From Chamaecrista fasciculata (lineage: Eukaryota > Streptophyta > Magnoliopsida > Fabales > Fabaceae), in contig QANZ01053758.1 of the NCBI GenBank assembly GCA_003254925.1, positions 11,465 to 75,464 on the forward strand: a stretch of 64,000 nt of DNA. Reading direction: 5' to 3'. The notes beneath the pieces were generated by a model. It saw only the letters and a list, made by a program, of their open reading frames with translations. It made no database searches and was not told where the DNA came from. Positions within the stretch are counted from its first letter, which is position 1; every line of letters begins with the position of its first letter. Positions 25,761 to 39,029 of the stretch are shown here, piece after piece. Position numbers and translations under genes: made by a program.

Positions 25761-28700
25761 AATAATGATAGCTAATTGGTGGAAGCTTTATAATATTTTC
25801 ATTACTTTGATAATTTCGTAATTTTGATGCATTACAATTAATTTAAGTTGGTAAAGGTTGGAGGAAGACAGTAAGGAAGGGTTTATTACTTTCTTAAGGG
25901 TTGCTCTCAAGAGTCAAGATAGTGTTTGTGTGGGCCAAAACTTATTTTTCTTTGGGACTGTAAGCAATTAAGCATAGTGTGTACACTTTACATTTTTTTT
26001 TTTCCTTTTTTTCTTTTTCTTCTGCCTTTTTGTCTGCTGCATGAGATTAAAATATATTACTTGATTTAATGGCTAGCTTGCTAATATGTATAGTATTGTA
26101 TACCCCACATTTTTATGAAAATTTATTTATTTTTTCTTTGTATATAACTTTTTTTATTTTGTACTTTGCGTCTATTTTATTTTAACTTATTAGGATGTGT
26201 TGGAAGTTAGTTAGAATTAGATTCTCCTTTTAGAAACGATTCCTATTTATGGATTCATTTTTAATAATCAAGCTGGCAAACAGAGGAAAGCTACACTACT
26301 TTTTAAATGTTAGAATTGAACAAAACACGTTAATTAACACTTAACAGAAGAGTTTCTGAAAAAAAAAAGGAAAAATGCAAAAACATCCCTTAAATTTTGA
26401 GTCATTTGGAAATAGTTTCTTAAATTTTCAATTTTCAAAATTAAATTCTTAAATTTTTTGGTAGGCAAATTCTTAAATTCATAAATTCTTAAATTTTGAA
26501 GGTTTAGAAATTAGATCATTCTATTTATTTTTTCACTAATGATATTAATTATTATGTTATATCTACCTGTAATTTTTATTTTGCCATCTTATCGATCAAT
26601 CATAATAAGATTAATAATTTTTTGAAGAATGAAAAATAATAAGATAATTCATAGCATAACATTATTTAATTAAGGAGTTAATGAAACCCTAATATCAAAA
26701 AGATTTTCTGAATTTTCATTCAATATTTAGAAGTATGACATAACAATAGTTAACATAGTTAATGAAAAAATAGATGTAAGAATCTAATTCTTAAATCTTC
26801 GAAGTATAAAGATTTAATTTCTAAAATTAAAAATTTAATGACTTATTTCCCAATAACTTAAAAAGTTTAAGGAATTTTTTTACATTTATCCAAAAAAAAA
26901 AATCAATTGACGAGTTACAGTTTAAATATCATGAATTCAATAAGATAATCTTATGAAAAGACAGAAGTATTGAATTGTATATTCAAAATTTATAATTTTA
27001 TTTTTAAGAATATGTAAAAATGAAATATTTTAATATTTTAATTTATTTTATTTTCAATCTCATCTACTGATTTTATTTTCTCATTTTCCTTGCATCCGTG
27101 ACATGAAGTAATATATTAATTAGAAGCCAAAAAAAAAATCCTCGAGTAATAGTGTAATATTATTACTCCTCTTGACCAATTATTGGTTGTTGCAAACTTA
27201 CAATATAGTACGTGGAAATTCATCAAGGACGACTCTAAATTCTTTATAGTTGGTGAAATATGATTATTTCTTGAAAGTGCAGTTTTTATTATTTTCCCAT
27301 CCCACTAGAAAGAAAAGAAAAACATAAAAGATCTGTATAAACCATCATTGAAATAATTGAGTCTCCGAATAAATGATGAACTCAACTATCATAAAAGAAA
27401 GATATTATTAGACTAAGCTAGATGAAAAATTCACACAAATTAGCTTTTTCCTACTGCCAAAAGTTTATAGTAATTTGCATCACAAGCCACAACAATATTT
27501 TATGTAGAAGTAACTTATATATACTAAATAATCTATAATAAGTAAGTATTTAAAAAATGTGTGAACTATTTCTTTATTAATTTAATTTGAGATGTGATGA
27601 TTATTCTTTTCTTTTCTTTCTTATACAAGATATTTTTTTTTTGCAAGCCATATATAAAGTCATTAGTGATGTGATTCTCTAAATTAAATAAACATGTCTT
27701 TTATATATGTTCTTTTTTTTTTTTAAATTTCAGTATTAATGGTATATATTGTGATTTGTGAAACTTTTTATACATACAATATTTATATATATAAAAAAAT
27801 TCACTTACATATTATTGTTGATTTTAGGAGTGATTACAAAAGTTTTGCTTCAACTATGACTCATTAACTCAAAGTTTTGATTACAAAAGTTTTGCAAACA
27901 ATTATAAATGCTAACAAGTAACAAATAAAGTATTTATGACCTAATAAAAGTATACATAGATTTTAGGCAAAAGAAATCATCTAGAGGTATCAATGTTGCT
28001 ACTTGTCTAAGCTTTGTTAAATGAGTTTGGAAAATGATTAGAATTTATACAATTAAATTTTTAATAATAAATATATAAATTTTAAAATATTTATATTATT
28101 TTCTATATTTAATACAATTATTATATACCTAAATTAAATAATTTTATATCTCTACATCATTTAATAGAATAAAAAGAAATTCATTCCAATTTCCAAACAT
28201 ACCCTCAATTTAAAGATATACGACTTCAAATAGAGGAAAAGGCATTGTAATAAGTTTGGTTTCCTATTAGAAATTAAGTATTTTCTTACTCTCTATCATA
28301 GTCATCATTTTTGGCCATACATTAATTAGTTCACAAGATCTATAGTTGATACTCTTAAATAGGGTGGAGACCAATACTCAAGAGTGTTGTTTGTTAGTAC
28401 TTTATTATGTATTAACTTTACTTCCTTTGATATATATTTCCCATTCTCATCACCAAATAATTTCTTTTTTTTTTCGCCAACCACTATTTAATTATTTTGG
28501 CCTTTGAAGTAAAGAGAAATGATGATTAAGGTGAAAAAAAAAAGAAAAAAAAGGAATAATAGATGAAGTATACAATTCAAAATTGAACTACTCTCTGAGA
28601 TGGATCCTCTAAAATTTTTTTTTTTATATTTCTTATGGAGTATAAGCAAGAAAAGAAGAGAAAATATAAATTTTATTTAATTTTGTTTCATAAAATTCAT

Positions 28701-29723
28701 ATTTTCTCTCTCTTCTTCTTCCTTTCTTTCTCTAACTTCATAAGAAATATAGAGAAAAGAACTCTAAAAGATCCAATATCTTATTCTTTCACTCAGTTGC
28801 ATTTGATGAGAGTTTGAGATCCTTTAACATCTACGAAAATCCACATTGATATTACAAAATTATACATCGGTATCATTAACATTACATATTCATCAACTTG
28901 CGGTATAATTTATCCAACCAGATAAAAAATCATAAACTGTCAAGTACTAATATTGTCATCTACTTGTCAAATTAAAGACTCATCTAAATTTCTAATGCAT
29001 AGAATATTACAGTATAACACACATATACACAAATCAACTTAGATAATTATATATATTGATATGCTTAACCTCCCATTTGTTGTTATATTTCACCCGAAAA
29101 TACAAAAAAATGCAAACAACTACGATTAATTAATAGGATGAGACTTGAAGTTGAATGATGATCCATTCGGTCTTCCAAGCTTTCTTGTAGTTCCATTTAG
29201 CTTCATTCTAAGCATTCCTATAACAACGTCTCTCTCATCCACAACATCAGCATCAATCCATTAAAAAAAGTTGCAATATAATCTGCTTCACCTTGAAATA
29301 TTAATTTAAAGAGTTATGTTAGAAATTTTTCATGAAGACAGTGAAATTTAAATGAGCTATTATTTAATCGTACCTTGAAATTTTTGCACCTTTAAAAACG
29401 TCTTCCACGATTCTCATTAATTAGTTCTAGAAGTCAAATAATAGCTAAGTTAAATTTATATATATTTACTACTTAAAAGTATGGGTTGGTGTCAACTTTG
29501 TCTTCTTAAAATGTCCTTATTAAAATAAAGCTAAACATTGAACCATCACTTACCTTTACAAATAATTTAATTTTTGAAACTACCCTCATTCAAAAAGCAT
29601 TGAACCATCATATCCTCTCAAATAGACGTGTCTAATGATGAATATAATAGATACACCATTTAATTCAAGTATCTATATATTTTAAGCAGCCAAAATTTTT
29701 AGTTAGGGGGTCGATATGTTTTT
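25761..29723. other. Gene-free AT-rich intergenic stretch
   Basis: There are long A/T homopolymer tracts and low-complexity DNA, and no reading frame with recognisable similarity. Around 26370-26900 are degenerate phrases (AAATTTTGAGTCATTTGGAA, inverted near 26850) that look like an old foldback insertion. Confidence 0.5.
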
Positions 29724-30021
29724 GGCCAAAATTTTAATTTGGTCTTTTATGTTTATTTAAAGTTTCATTTTGACCCTTAATATTTTTTTGTTCTGTTTTA
29801 GTCCTTAATATTTATTAAAAGTTTTATAATTGATCCATAACTATTGAATATGGTCATATCTCTCTTGTTTTAAACCCGAACGCAATGAAATCAGAACTAT
29901 GTGTTAAAAACCAACTATGACACTTTTAGAAAACATTTAAGATCAAAGCAGGATAAAAAACATATTAGGGACCAAAATAGAATTTTAGGTAAGCATTAGG
30001 GATCAAAATAGAATTTTGACC
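29724..30021. mobile_element. Mutator-like MITE, 298 bp, near-exact 9-bp target duplication
   Basis: Ends are GGCCAAAATTTTAATTTGG on the left and, inverted on the right, GGTCAAAATTCTATTTTG. Flanks TATGTTTTT (29715-29723) and TATTTTTTT (30022-30030) differ at one of nine positions. The phrase TCTCTTGTTTTAAA inside recurs near 37735 and, diverged, near 59345, marking relatives. Confidence 0.65.
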
Positions 30022-30280
30022 TATTTTTTTCTCAATGTATCATCAACACTATAAGACAAAATATATACGTTGGACAAAAAATTATAAAACATACGATTGA
30101 AAGACAACCATCTACAACATCTACAACAACCGCTCCTATATCTATTGTGGAAAATCCAACTTTAAGCCATTGTAAAACCTCTTTCTTTAACACTTTGACA
30201 CTTTCGATTTTCGAAATCATTTCGAGAAAAGAAGCATATGATTGAAAGCCACAACTAACTCTTGGCCAAAAATTGAAGTA

Positions 30281-30553
30281 CTCCTCCGGTTCTGAATATA
30301 GGGTGTTTTAGAAAATTATTTTTGTTCCAAAATATCTGATGTTTTATAAATTTAAGAGAACATTAATTATTTTTTTACCATTCTACCCCTATTAAATATA
30401 GTAGAGTCATAAATGTATTAACATTTTCCAAGTAATTTAATAGGGACAGTTTAGTCATTTTACTTCATTTTTTTCTTCATTCTATGTTGACTAATCATTT
30501 CCTTAATCTATGTATAGAAACCTTAAACACTAGATATATAGAACCGGAGGGAG
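30281..30553. mobile_element. Stowaway-type MITE, 273 bp
   Basis: Inverted ends CTCCTCCGGTTCTGAATATA (left) and, inverted, CTCCCTCCGGTTCTATATAT (right) match the conserved Stowaway (Tc1/mariner) terminus CTCCCTCCG. A TA dinucleotide flanks each side (30279-30280 and 30554-30555). The interior is AT-rich with no coding capacity. Confidence 0.85.
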
Positions 30554-30753
30554 TAGTAAAAAACAGCGAAAGTGCAAGACATTGGGGGAAGCAACATAAA
30601 GGTTATAATTTTAAACATCTTTATGTTAATTCTTATTTATTGTTCTTTCTACAATGTTCTAATATCAATAAGTATTCCATGATTAGGATTTTGTTATTTG
30701 TATAAAACTCTTTGTTGGTGTCATTAGTCATACTGTCATTCTACCTTCACCAG

Positions 30754-30790
30754 AAAAAAAAAAAAAAAAANAAAAAAAAAAAAAAAAAAA
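30754..30790. repeat. Poly-A tract containing an N
   Basis: About 37 A residues are interrupted by one ambiguous base at 30771. It may be the tail of a degenerate retroposon or slippage; no attached element was recognised. Confidence 0.8.
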
Positions 30791-31247
30791 ATTAGTCACA
30801 TGGGTCTGCTTCTTTCTTTATCTTTTTCTCTAATTTTACAATAAGGAGACCCAAAGACAAGATGATGGTACAAAAAGATTAAGGAAGAAAATCGAAGAGT
30901 CATTAAGGTACAATGTTATTCCTCACACAGCAAAGCCAATTTCTACATGAGACCCATTGAAGGCCTAACGGTGTTAGTCGACCTAGACACCAAAGAAGTC
31001 TTCTCTATCTCCGACAACGGACTTGAATATTCTCATCCCTAATCGCCACAACCATTAGGGTTTGGGGTTGCTGTTGTTCTTGTGCCGTTTTGGATTTTCT
31101 GTCTTGTTTTCTTCAATCGATATGTAACTTTTCTGCTTCACCCAAAAAAATTAACAATCGAGAAGAAGCAAGAGTAGTTGAAGAGGATAAGATCATAAGA
31201 TCACTTTTCTATTTTAACAAATTTAACTATAATTGATAACCGAGAAA

Positions 31248-32468
31248 ACTAACAACCCGATCCCTAAATTTTGGACGGTCCGACAAATAGGTCCCTGAAT
31301 TTTGCGTAGTGTATAAGCCGGTTCTTGAATTTTCAAAACGCCATACTAATAGGTCCCCTCCGTCATATTTGCGTTACGAAAAAGTTGACGTGTACGGACG
31401 TTGATGTGTCCCGTTATATCCACGTCAACACCCGTTATTTTAAAAAAAAAAGCTGCCACGTCAATAAAAAAATAACACATCAGCATTTCGTCATTGCACT
31501 TATAGGTCCCTGACCCATTTTTATTTCATTATTCTCAATTCCCCCTCTTTTTCACCATCTTCATTCGTTTTAGTCCCAAATCCTCAAAATAAAATTGTAA
31601 AGTGTCCCAAAACTCTTCCAAACATTCCAATTTAGTCCTTCAAAATATTAAAAACCCTAAACCCTTAAAAAAGTCTACATTGAACAATTAGGTCTGTGAC
31701 CCATTCTTATCCCATTATTCTCAATTCCCCCTTTTTTTCATCATCTTCATTCATTTTATTCCCAAATCCTCAAAATAAAATTGTAAAGTGTCCAAAAACT
31801 CTTCCAAACATTCCAATTTAGTCCTTAAAAATATTAAAACCCTAAACCCTAAACTCCTAAACCCTAAATCCCTAAAACTTAATTTTTTAATCTTCATCTT
31901 CATCCAATTTAGTCCTTAAAAATATTAAAAACCCTAAACCCTAAAACCCTAAACTGATTAAAAAAACATTTTCCCAAAATCAAACAAAATTAAACATTTA
32001 GTCCTTAGGATTTAGGGTTTGGGGTTTGGGGTCAGGGTTTTAAATATTTTTAAGGACTAAATTGGAATGTTTGGAAGAGTTTTGAGACACTTTACAATTT
32101 TATTTTGAGGATTTGGGACTAAAATGAATGAAGATGATGAAAAAGAGGGGGAATTGAGAATAATGGAATAAAAATGGGTCAGGGACCTAAAAGTGCAATA
32201 GCGAAAATCTGATGTGTCGCTTTTTTATTGACGTGACAACTTTTTTTTTGAAGATAACAGGTGTTGACGTAGACATAACGGGACACATCAGCACATTAGG
32301 GGACACATCAACGTCCGTTATGTACAAGTCAACTTTTTTGTAACGACAATATGACGGAGGGATCTATTAATATGGCGTTTTGAAAATTCAGAGACCGGCT
32401 TGTACACTTTGCAAAATTCAAGAATCTATTAATCAGAGTGTCCAAAATTCAGGGACCAGATTGCTAGT
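31248..32468. mobile_element. Foldback DNA element, 1.2 kb, sharing its interior with the 307-2719 element
   Basis: The inverted ends are ACTAACAACCCGATCCCTAA (left) and, inverted, ACTAGCAATCTGGTCCCTGA (right), and similarity continues for about 250 bp (TTGACGTG, CACGTCAA and GGGACACATCA phrases). The interior holds telomere-like CCCTAAACCC runs near 31655, 31840 and 31935. It also holds the block TCCTCAAAATAAAATTGTAA, which is found inside the 307-2719 element, although the two elements have different ends. No clean target duplication was found; the right flank is an AT microsatellite. Confidence 0.7.
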
Positions 32469-32491
32469 ATATATATATATATATATATATA
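32468..32491. repeat. (TA)n microsatellite
   Basis: About 12 uninterrupted TA units directly abut the right end of the 31248 element. Confidence 0.9.
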
Positions 32492-33961
32492 AGTTACTAC
32501 CATACCCACTACATAACTTGCATGTCTCGTAGGTGGTGAATTTCCACGTATATTAATCTATCCATCTTTTTACTCGATTGTATTCTGCACATCCCAAATG
32601 TTGCTTTCCTTGGCTACACCATATTTGATATTCCCTAAGATTTTAGGGCTCGGATGGATAGGTCCTATTTTTCTTTTCAAAAATAGAAAACACAGAAAAT
32701 TTTCACCCTAGTCTAGTTTCTTTATCATAAGGCCAATATGAGCTGGGCCATAAAGATGTCTAGAATAACAATTTAACATGCTACATTAACTTTTTGAGTT
32801 GTAAAACAAACAAGAATAATACAGTTTGTTCTTTCAAAAAAAGAAAAAAAAAAAGAAAGAATAATACAGTTTGTAGATGAGTACATTTCTTGTTGGGTTT
32901 TACTATTATTCTTGTTTGTTTTTAAAACAATTAACATGTTTCCGCCTAAAAACCCTTAATTAAAATTGGAGATTTTAAAGGGTACATACATGAACTTATA
33001 CTTGCCTATAAAAAAATGTTGACACTAATTTCAACCTTTATAGGGCTAAAGTATTATTGTTGAGTAAATTAATATGTAAACTTTATGAATGAACAATATA
33101 TTTGATTATGATCTTTCAAAGTATTGCTGTGTAAAATCTGCAAATTTTATTTCATAAACGAACTTGATTATGATCTTAATATAAATCAAATTTTATTTTG
33201 TGTCCCTTTTATGAATGTTAATTATTTGCAGCATGAATATTCCCTACAATAAGTGTAGCCTTTAGGAAGCAAAGCAAAGATGAAAGAATAAAAAGGCAGT
33301 GTGGCATGATGCATATATGAAAGATTGAAATTAAAGGTGCAAAATTCAAAAGATGAAAGGCTCTTTTCCTACTCACACTCCCACACACTACTCTTGCTGT
33401 TGCTGGCTAGCTTGTATTTCTTTAATAAAAAGCACTTTATGTTGTTTTATCTATGCATGCTATGAATATTGCTTGCTCTTTTTCTTCACATCTCAATGGT
33501 CTCAAAATGTTGAAGAAAAAGGTAAAAACTTTGGACTTGAATTCCTTCTATCGTTAAAGTTCACATTTGAAAGGACCTTTCTTTCTTTTCTTTTCTTATT
33601 TATTTTTTTCTTTTTTTGCTTTGGGCTTTACATGCAATATAGTGATACAAATGCAATTGAAACTTCACCCCAATACCCTGTTTTCCTTACTTGCTACTGA
33701 GTATCCGATTCTTCACAAAAGCATGGTAACGTTTTTATCAAGATATTCCTTCCCTTCATTTTTACTATTTTTCCTCTCTTTTTATTATTTTTTTGTTCCC
33801 CCTTATATTCTCCTTCATGTTTCCTTTTATTATTATTTGGCCAGTTTTTTTTTCCCATATTCTTCTTCTTCTTCTTCACGTTATGTTCCTTTACCTATCC
33901 TCCCTAGTTAAGAATTATGTGGGCTTTGATACTCCAGGCCAATGATGTGCAATTGTTTCAA

Positions 33962-33985
33962 ATATATATATATATATATATATAT
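33962..33985. repeat. (AT)n microsatellite
   Basis: Twelve AT units, uninterrupted. Confidence 0.9.
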
Positions 33986-35102
33986 TGTTGTAACATTGGA
34001 GATATTAAACTATTGGGTTCAGATCTCAGCAAAATCAGAGAAGACAAGGAAAGAGAGAAAGATTGTATCTTTTTATCATGTCATGGACAATGAGTTGTGA
34101 AGTGCAATGGTGCATTATAAGATTGTTAGATGCAAAATTTAGGCTATATGTGGAAGCAATTGTCCCATGAAAGAGACTTAAGTATGGAGCTGAGTCATAT
34201 AGTCATAGTACTTGAACATTTATTCTAAAATTAAAGAAATGGAACTACGCTCTTATTAATGGTTAAAACTCTTGACTTAATAGTAAGTGCTTGATTCAAT
34301 GATTAATTTTAGAGTTAAAATTATAAATTTGATTTCCAATAAGACAATTACTAGAGAGATATTGTTAACTTAGGTATGAATTCAAGTCATAATTGAATCA
34401 TATCTTTTAACTGTAATAGTCGAGTGTGAATTAAAGAAATAAAGTTGTATGTTTATTAATATATATAACTTGTAGCCTAGTAATAAGGTTTGATCCAACA
34501 TAATATATAACACCTTTTACTAAGCTATGTAGGGAGAATGGACTTGTGAGTAATAATCAATGGCAGACACATCATATGAGACATTAATTAATTGAATTCT
34601 TCATTCAGTGTCAGAGTATCCAAAACCTTCATATCTAACCTTATTACATCATCCATAAGAAAAGCTTTAAAAACTGAAGTGGCGGGAAAAACAAGGCATA
34701 GTGAAGGGTAGCATGTAGGGCAGGTCAATGTATTGGACCCACTGGAAGAAAATTAGTTCATTTTGAAATTCTAACACTCCCATTCTGAACTTTGGAGATA
34801 AAGGGACTTGAAAGAAAAGAAGAGGTCCCCTGTCTGTCACATTGGGAATTCTGATGGCATCATTTTTTTTTTCCTTTTTAATTTTATGGTAAGAACTATG
34901 CTATATATAAGTTGACAGTTAAAAATTATTTTTTCTAAATATAAAAACTAATGAAATATATATTTTTTCTTAAAAGCTAATGAAATATATTTTTTCTTTT
35001 AACAATTTTTTATATTTATATAATTAATTCGAACTCAAGATGTTATACTTAAAAAATTCAATTATCTACTAATTGTAGAAAATTTTATTGATAATTTTTT
35101 TG

Positions 35103-35435
35103 GGCAAAAATATTGTTGGTACTCTAAAAATATACAATCATTTTCAGTTATATTTGTTTTTGGTCAATTGTAGCCCTAAACTATGGAATCAGTTTCAGTT
35201 ATACCCTCAAAATTTTTTGTCAATTGTACCTCTAATATTTCATATTTGAGTCAATTATACCCTCAAATACTCTCTAATTTAGAGTACAATTGACACAAAA
35301 AGAAGATTAGGGGTATAATTAATTCAAAATTTTTTTGGAGATATAACTAAAGTACAGCTAGAAGTACAACTAGAAAATTGATATCATATTTTAGAATACA
35401 ATTGAAAAAAAAAAAAAACTTTAAAAAACTTTTGC
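35103..35435. mobile_element. Degenerate foldback element
   Basis: The left end GGCAAAAATATTG and right end CTTTTGCC are inverted. The inner phrases TTTCAGTTATACCCTCAAAA and TTGGAGATATAACTAAAG are diverged inverted copies. It is non-coding, with no exact target duplication. Confidence 0.45.
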
Positions 35436-35760
35436 CTTTCCTTTGAATTCAGATTGCTCTTTCATTTAACCTTTTTAGGCACTGTTTGGCTGCTCAGAAA
35501 CTCCTCAAATTATGGACATTTCTTTATTTATTTCCATCTTTTAAAGTAATCCTTGGGACCTTCGTTTACATATTACGATACATTTATTTATTTGCCAACC
35601 CTACAATGCTACACCTCTGTTTTGGTGCATCATTTTGTTTTTAGCTACGCAAGAACCAAAGAAGAGAGAAACTGCATAAACACTATATATGCAAATAATC
35701 ATATATAAATGGCAAAAACTGTATAAATCTTTTCTCTGAAATTAACAACAGAAAAATCCC

Positions 35761-35788
35761 ATATATATATATATATATATATATATAT
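35761..35788. repeat. (AT)14 microsatellite
   Basis: Fourteen uninterrupted AT units. Confidence 0.92.
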
Positions 35789-36408
35789 CTTCCTTCTCCA
35801 TTATCTTCCTATAAAATGAAGATGATATATAGATAGCAATGGCGATTTGGGTTGATTAGAAGAAAGAAGAATGAGAAGACAAAAAGGATATGAAAGCATA
35901 GAGAGAAAAGTAGTGTGAAAAAGGGAGATATATGAAGTGTACGTGGGGCATTGCACATGGTATTGTTTGTGTTGTGTGTTTTGTGTTTTGTGTGGACCCC
36001 CCTCACGCTTTCTTATTGCCAAACAGCTATAAATAAACAGAAAATCTCTGAACTGATGAAGAACCAAATTAATGCATGATTTTGGCATAATATAGAAGCA
36101 TACAGACACTACTAATAAATACTTCACTCTCTCATAGTCATTGCTACAAACAAACGGAGTAGTATGACTGAATTATATGGAATGTGAATGAAAATGAGAG
36201 GAAAATGAATGATGATAGTAAATTTAAAAGCTTGAATCTTCACCATCAATTTACCATAATTTACATATTTCAGCAATTCTATTCCCTTAACAGAGTGATG
36301 CCTCGTCTCATCTATAATATCTACTAGCTACTAATACTACTAACAAATAATGGAGAAATATGAATTACATAGAGTGAGATTTTCATATCTCAACCTAGTA
36401 ACACACAT

Positions 36409-36690
36409 TTTTTTTTTGGAAGGCCATAACCAAAGACACAAAAAAAAAAATAAAAACCTCTGGGCAAACCTATAACATCACTAAATAAGATTAACTTCAC
36501 ACTTCGAGGAGGACTAGCCCAAAAAAACAAAATCAGAAATAAGCTTCAAACAAAGACTCGTGACACACTCAGTCAAATGGTTCCTTTCACGAAAGATATG
36601 AGAAACTTTCACCACCCAATTTTTCTGTAACCAAGAGAGAATCATCTTGAGAATACCAGACAATTTGTTATCACTTTAGTGTTTGTTCTT
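36409..36690 (-). mobile_element. 5'-truncated LINE (L1-type) tail with RNase H-like C-terminus
   Basis: On the minus strand the sequence reads LQKNWVVKVSHIFRERNHLT, then ECVTSLCL, and in a shifted frame ASPPRSVKLILFSDVIGLPR. This is the order of the plant RNase H-like domain found at the end of L1-type LINE ORF2 (HxxRExN...ADxLA...PP...D..G...PR). The catalytic-type Asp positions at the end are partly lost. The minus-strand copy ends in a short poly-A (about 36409-36417), consistent with target-primed insertion and 5' truncation. A stop and a frame change show it is dead. Confidence 0.65.
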
Positions 36691-39029
36691 ATTTTCAGGT
36701 ACTTAATTGCACTAATAATTTTTAAATAATTCACAAACACCATGAGAGTGACTACTGAAAGTAAGAGATTCTACTAAAAGTAGTACATGTTCTTAAATTT
36801 GTCATGCATATTATTTTATTGATAACTTTCTTTTATTTAGTATTTTTTTTTTTTTAGATAGTCTACAACAACAAGATCAAACTGTAACATCACCTAAAAT
36901 TAATATGTGAAACGTACAAATTAAAGAATTGGGTAATCAAATTAACTTAACCGTTTGCTCATCACCTACCCTTCAAAGACCTACCAAGTCATAACTTATT
37001 ATAACTAACAAAAGGAGAAAGCTAGGGCTTCTCCTACAATGAAATATATGGAAGCATCAAGAAGAGCAGCTATTAAAGATGGACACGCATGACGCATATA
37101 ATACCTAACTAGTGTGTGCCTAATTAGCTTTCTTTCTTTTCAAATAATTGGATACCTAGAAATAGAGTAAGGCAATGATTGAACTCTTGACATAATCATT
37201 TAATTTTCGCCTGAATCTCAGGCTAAAGCTGGTGGTACATAAACTCATGGTAGAAAAAGAGGAACAAAAATACAATCAGTGGCAGAATAATAAGGTATCT
37301 TCAAACTGGAAAGTACGGTGATATGATTCACATTAGATTAAAATAGAAGGTCAAAAATCTATTTTAGTCTCTAATGTTTACCTTAAGTTCCATTTTGGTA
37401 TTTTTTTATAGGTTTCTTCACAAACTCAAATTTCAAACACCTTCAGGGCAGTGTTCACACATCTCCTGGTGGAATTGGCCACACGTTTTTTTTTCGTATC
37501 TCTATTATTTTTGTTGTTGCTGTTTTTTTTTTTTTAATCTCAAGCTACCAAATACCAACCCCCTGAACCTATAACCTGCTATAATAGTATATATCATCCT
37601 TGAGAGTTCTTCAAGTAGAAGAAACTAAAATGAGCTTTGACGAGTGACATTATAGTTCTTTAACAAACGAGATCAAATTGAATTTGAAATCAAGCTTCAA
37701 AGTGGACCACTCATTTCATAAAGTTGTTCATATTTCTCTTGTTTTAAGTTTAAATGTGACGAAATTGGAACTATGAAATACTCTTAATGAATTCTTTCTC
37801 TGTCTAATTAGGACCGTGGATAAACAAGATCAAACAATACTCTAAAAATTGATATTGGTTTCTTTCGTTAACGCTTTGAAGTACACACAAAAGATATGTT
37901 CAGTTCAGTCAAACCTAACCTTCATTTTAACACATATTTAGCTGCAGCATTCACCCAGTGTACGCCTCAAAGGCCTCAATCACACTTGATAGAAGAAACG
38001 CATTCTTCCTTTTTTCTTTGTGGTAAACAAAAAGAAGTAAAGAGAAGTTATTCAGTCGACCAAATTAAAGTATCAGTAACATGCTTGAAATCCCGAAGGA
38101 ATAGACCAAATGACCTTATATTAAAGATTACCTTGAAGGACTTACTTTTTGGTACAGCCGTATGTGAGACTCATCATCTAATCTCAGAAGTATTATAAAA
38201 GCAATATCTTTTTACTAATTCTTCCAAAACTTAGAGATCATTAAAATAGATTTTGTCTTTATCATTTGGTTCAAACTCAAAGATATCATGTTCAAATAAT
38301 TCAACAGCTGCAGCTATAAGTGGTACCTGTATTCATAGGCTATCAACTTCAATGATAAACTAGACCTTCAAACAAAATAGTCCTACTCATACTACATTTT
38401 GTTTTGTTGGGCAGCTCAAAATCACTACAGCCTTGTTTGGATAATATAAACTATGAATACCATCACTTATCTGTTTTAACCATATGATGAAGATTAATCT
38501 CATTTGAGTTAGATAAAACAACAAAGTTTATGAATCAATTGATTGGTGGATTCTATTTAACTAAAAGTATAACAAATACTTCCAGTGATTGGGTCTAATT
38601 ATTTTCATAGACCTGATCTACCGAAATATCTCTATAGGCAGATATGTTCAACGCATTTTCCAGCAAAGGGTTAAAAGCATAAAAAATATAAGCATGCTAA
38701 GAAGAAAATCAGTATAGCATCTATCTCCAGAAAAAAATAAATATTATCCGCACCACCATCTGTCTACTTGCAAAATGCCAACTTAACAGGATTAACCAAT
38801 GGTTCAAGAAGTACTATCAATTCTAAAATACAATAAAAAGCAATAAGTTTTTTCCTTTGTTTTCGTATTCTCCTATCTCATGCTTTTGTGGTGGTACAGA
38901 TAAGAGCTCTATCAGCAGTATACTGTTTCCGAATGCAGGATATTCTCAGTGGAGGCATGCCATGAATAAAAGTCAGGCAAGCTTAAAAACACCCATCCAA
39001 TGAGCTCCTTTTTATGGACTATTCTCTCT
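36691..39029. other. Gene-free stretch downstream of CSN7
   Basis: There is no recognisable gene. Positions 37350-37405 carry a foldback-type end (AGGTCAAAAATCTATTTTAG) and 37735-37790 a relative of the 29724 element. An open reading stretch at 37896-38198 has no recognisable similarity or codon signature and is left out. The last few hundred bases probably include the CSN7 3' UTR. Confidence 0.45.

Larger units (their letters stand above)
32492..36408. other. Gene-free intergenic stretch
   Basis: No protein or RNA gene was recognised. The part from about 33230 to 34150 and again 35440-36120 is less repetitive and has CT-rich and TATA-like pieces (for example GCTATAAATAAAC near 36028), so a non-coding transcript is possible but unsupported. 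Microsatellites (AT)n lie at 33962-33985 and 35761-35788. Confidence 0.45.

Noticed and set aside
33353-33911. Overlapping open frames rich in Phe/Leu/Ser
   Set aside because: They arise from a T-rich tract and read as low-complexity hydrophobic sequence, not a membrane protein family.
37896-38198. Open frame of 100 codons
   Set aside because: No recognisable domain, no clear promoter or splice context, composition like the surrounding intergenic DNA.
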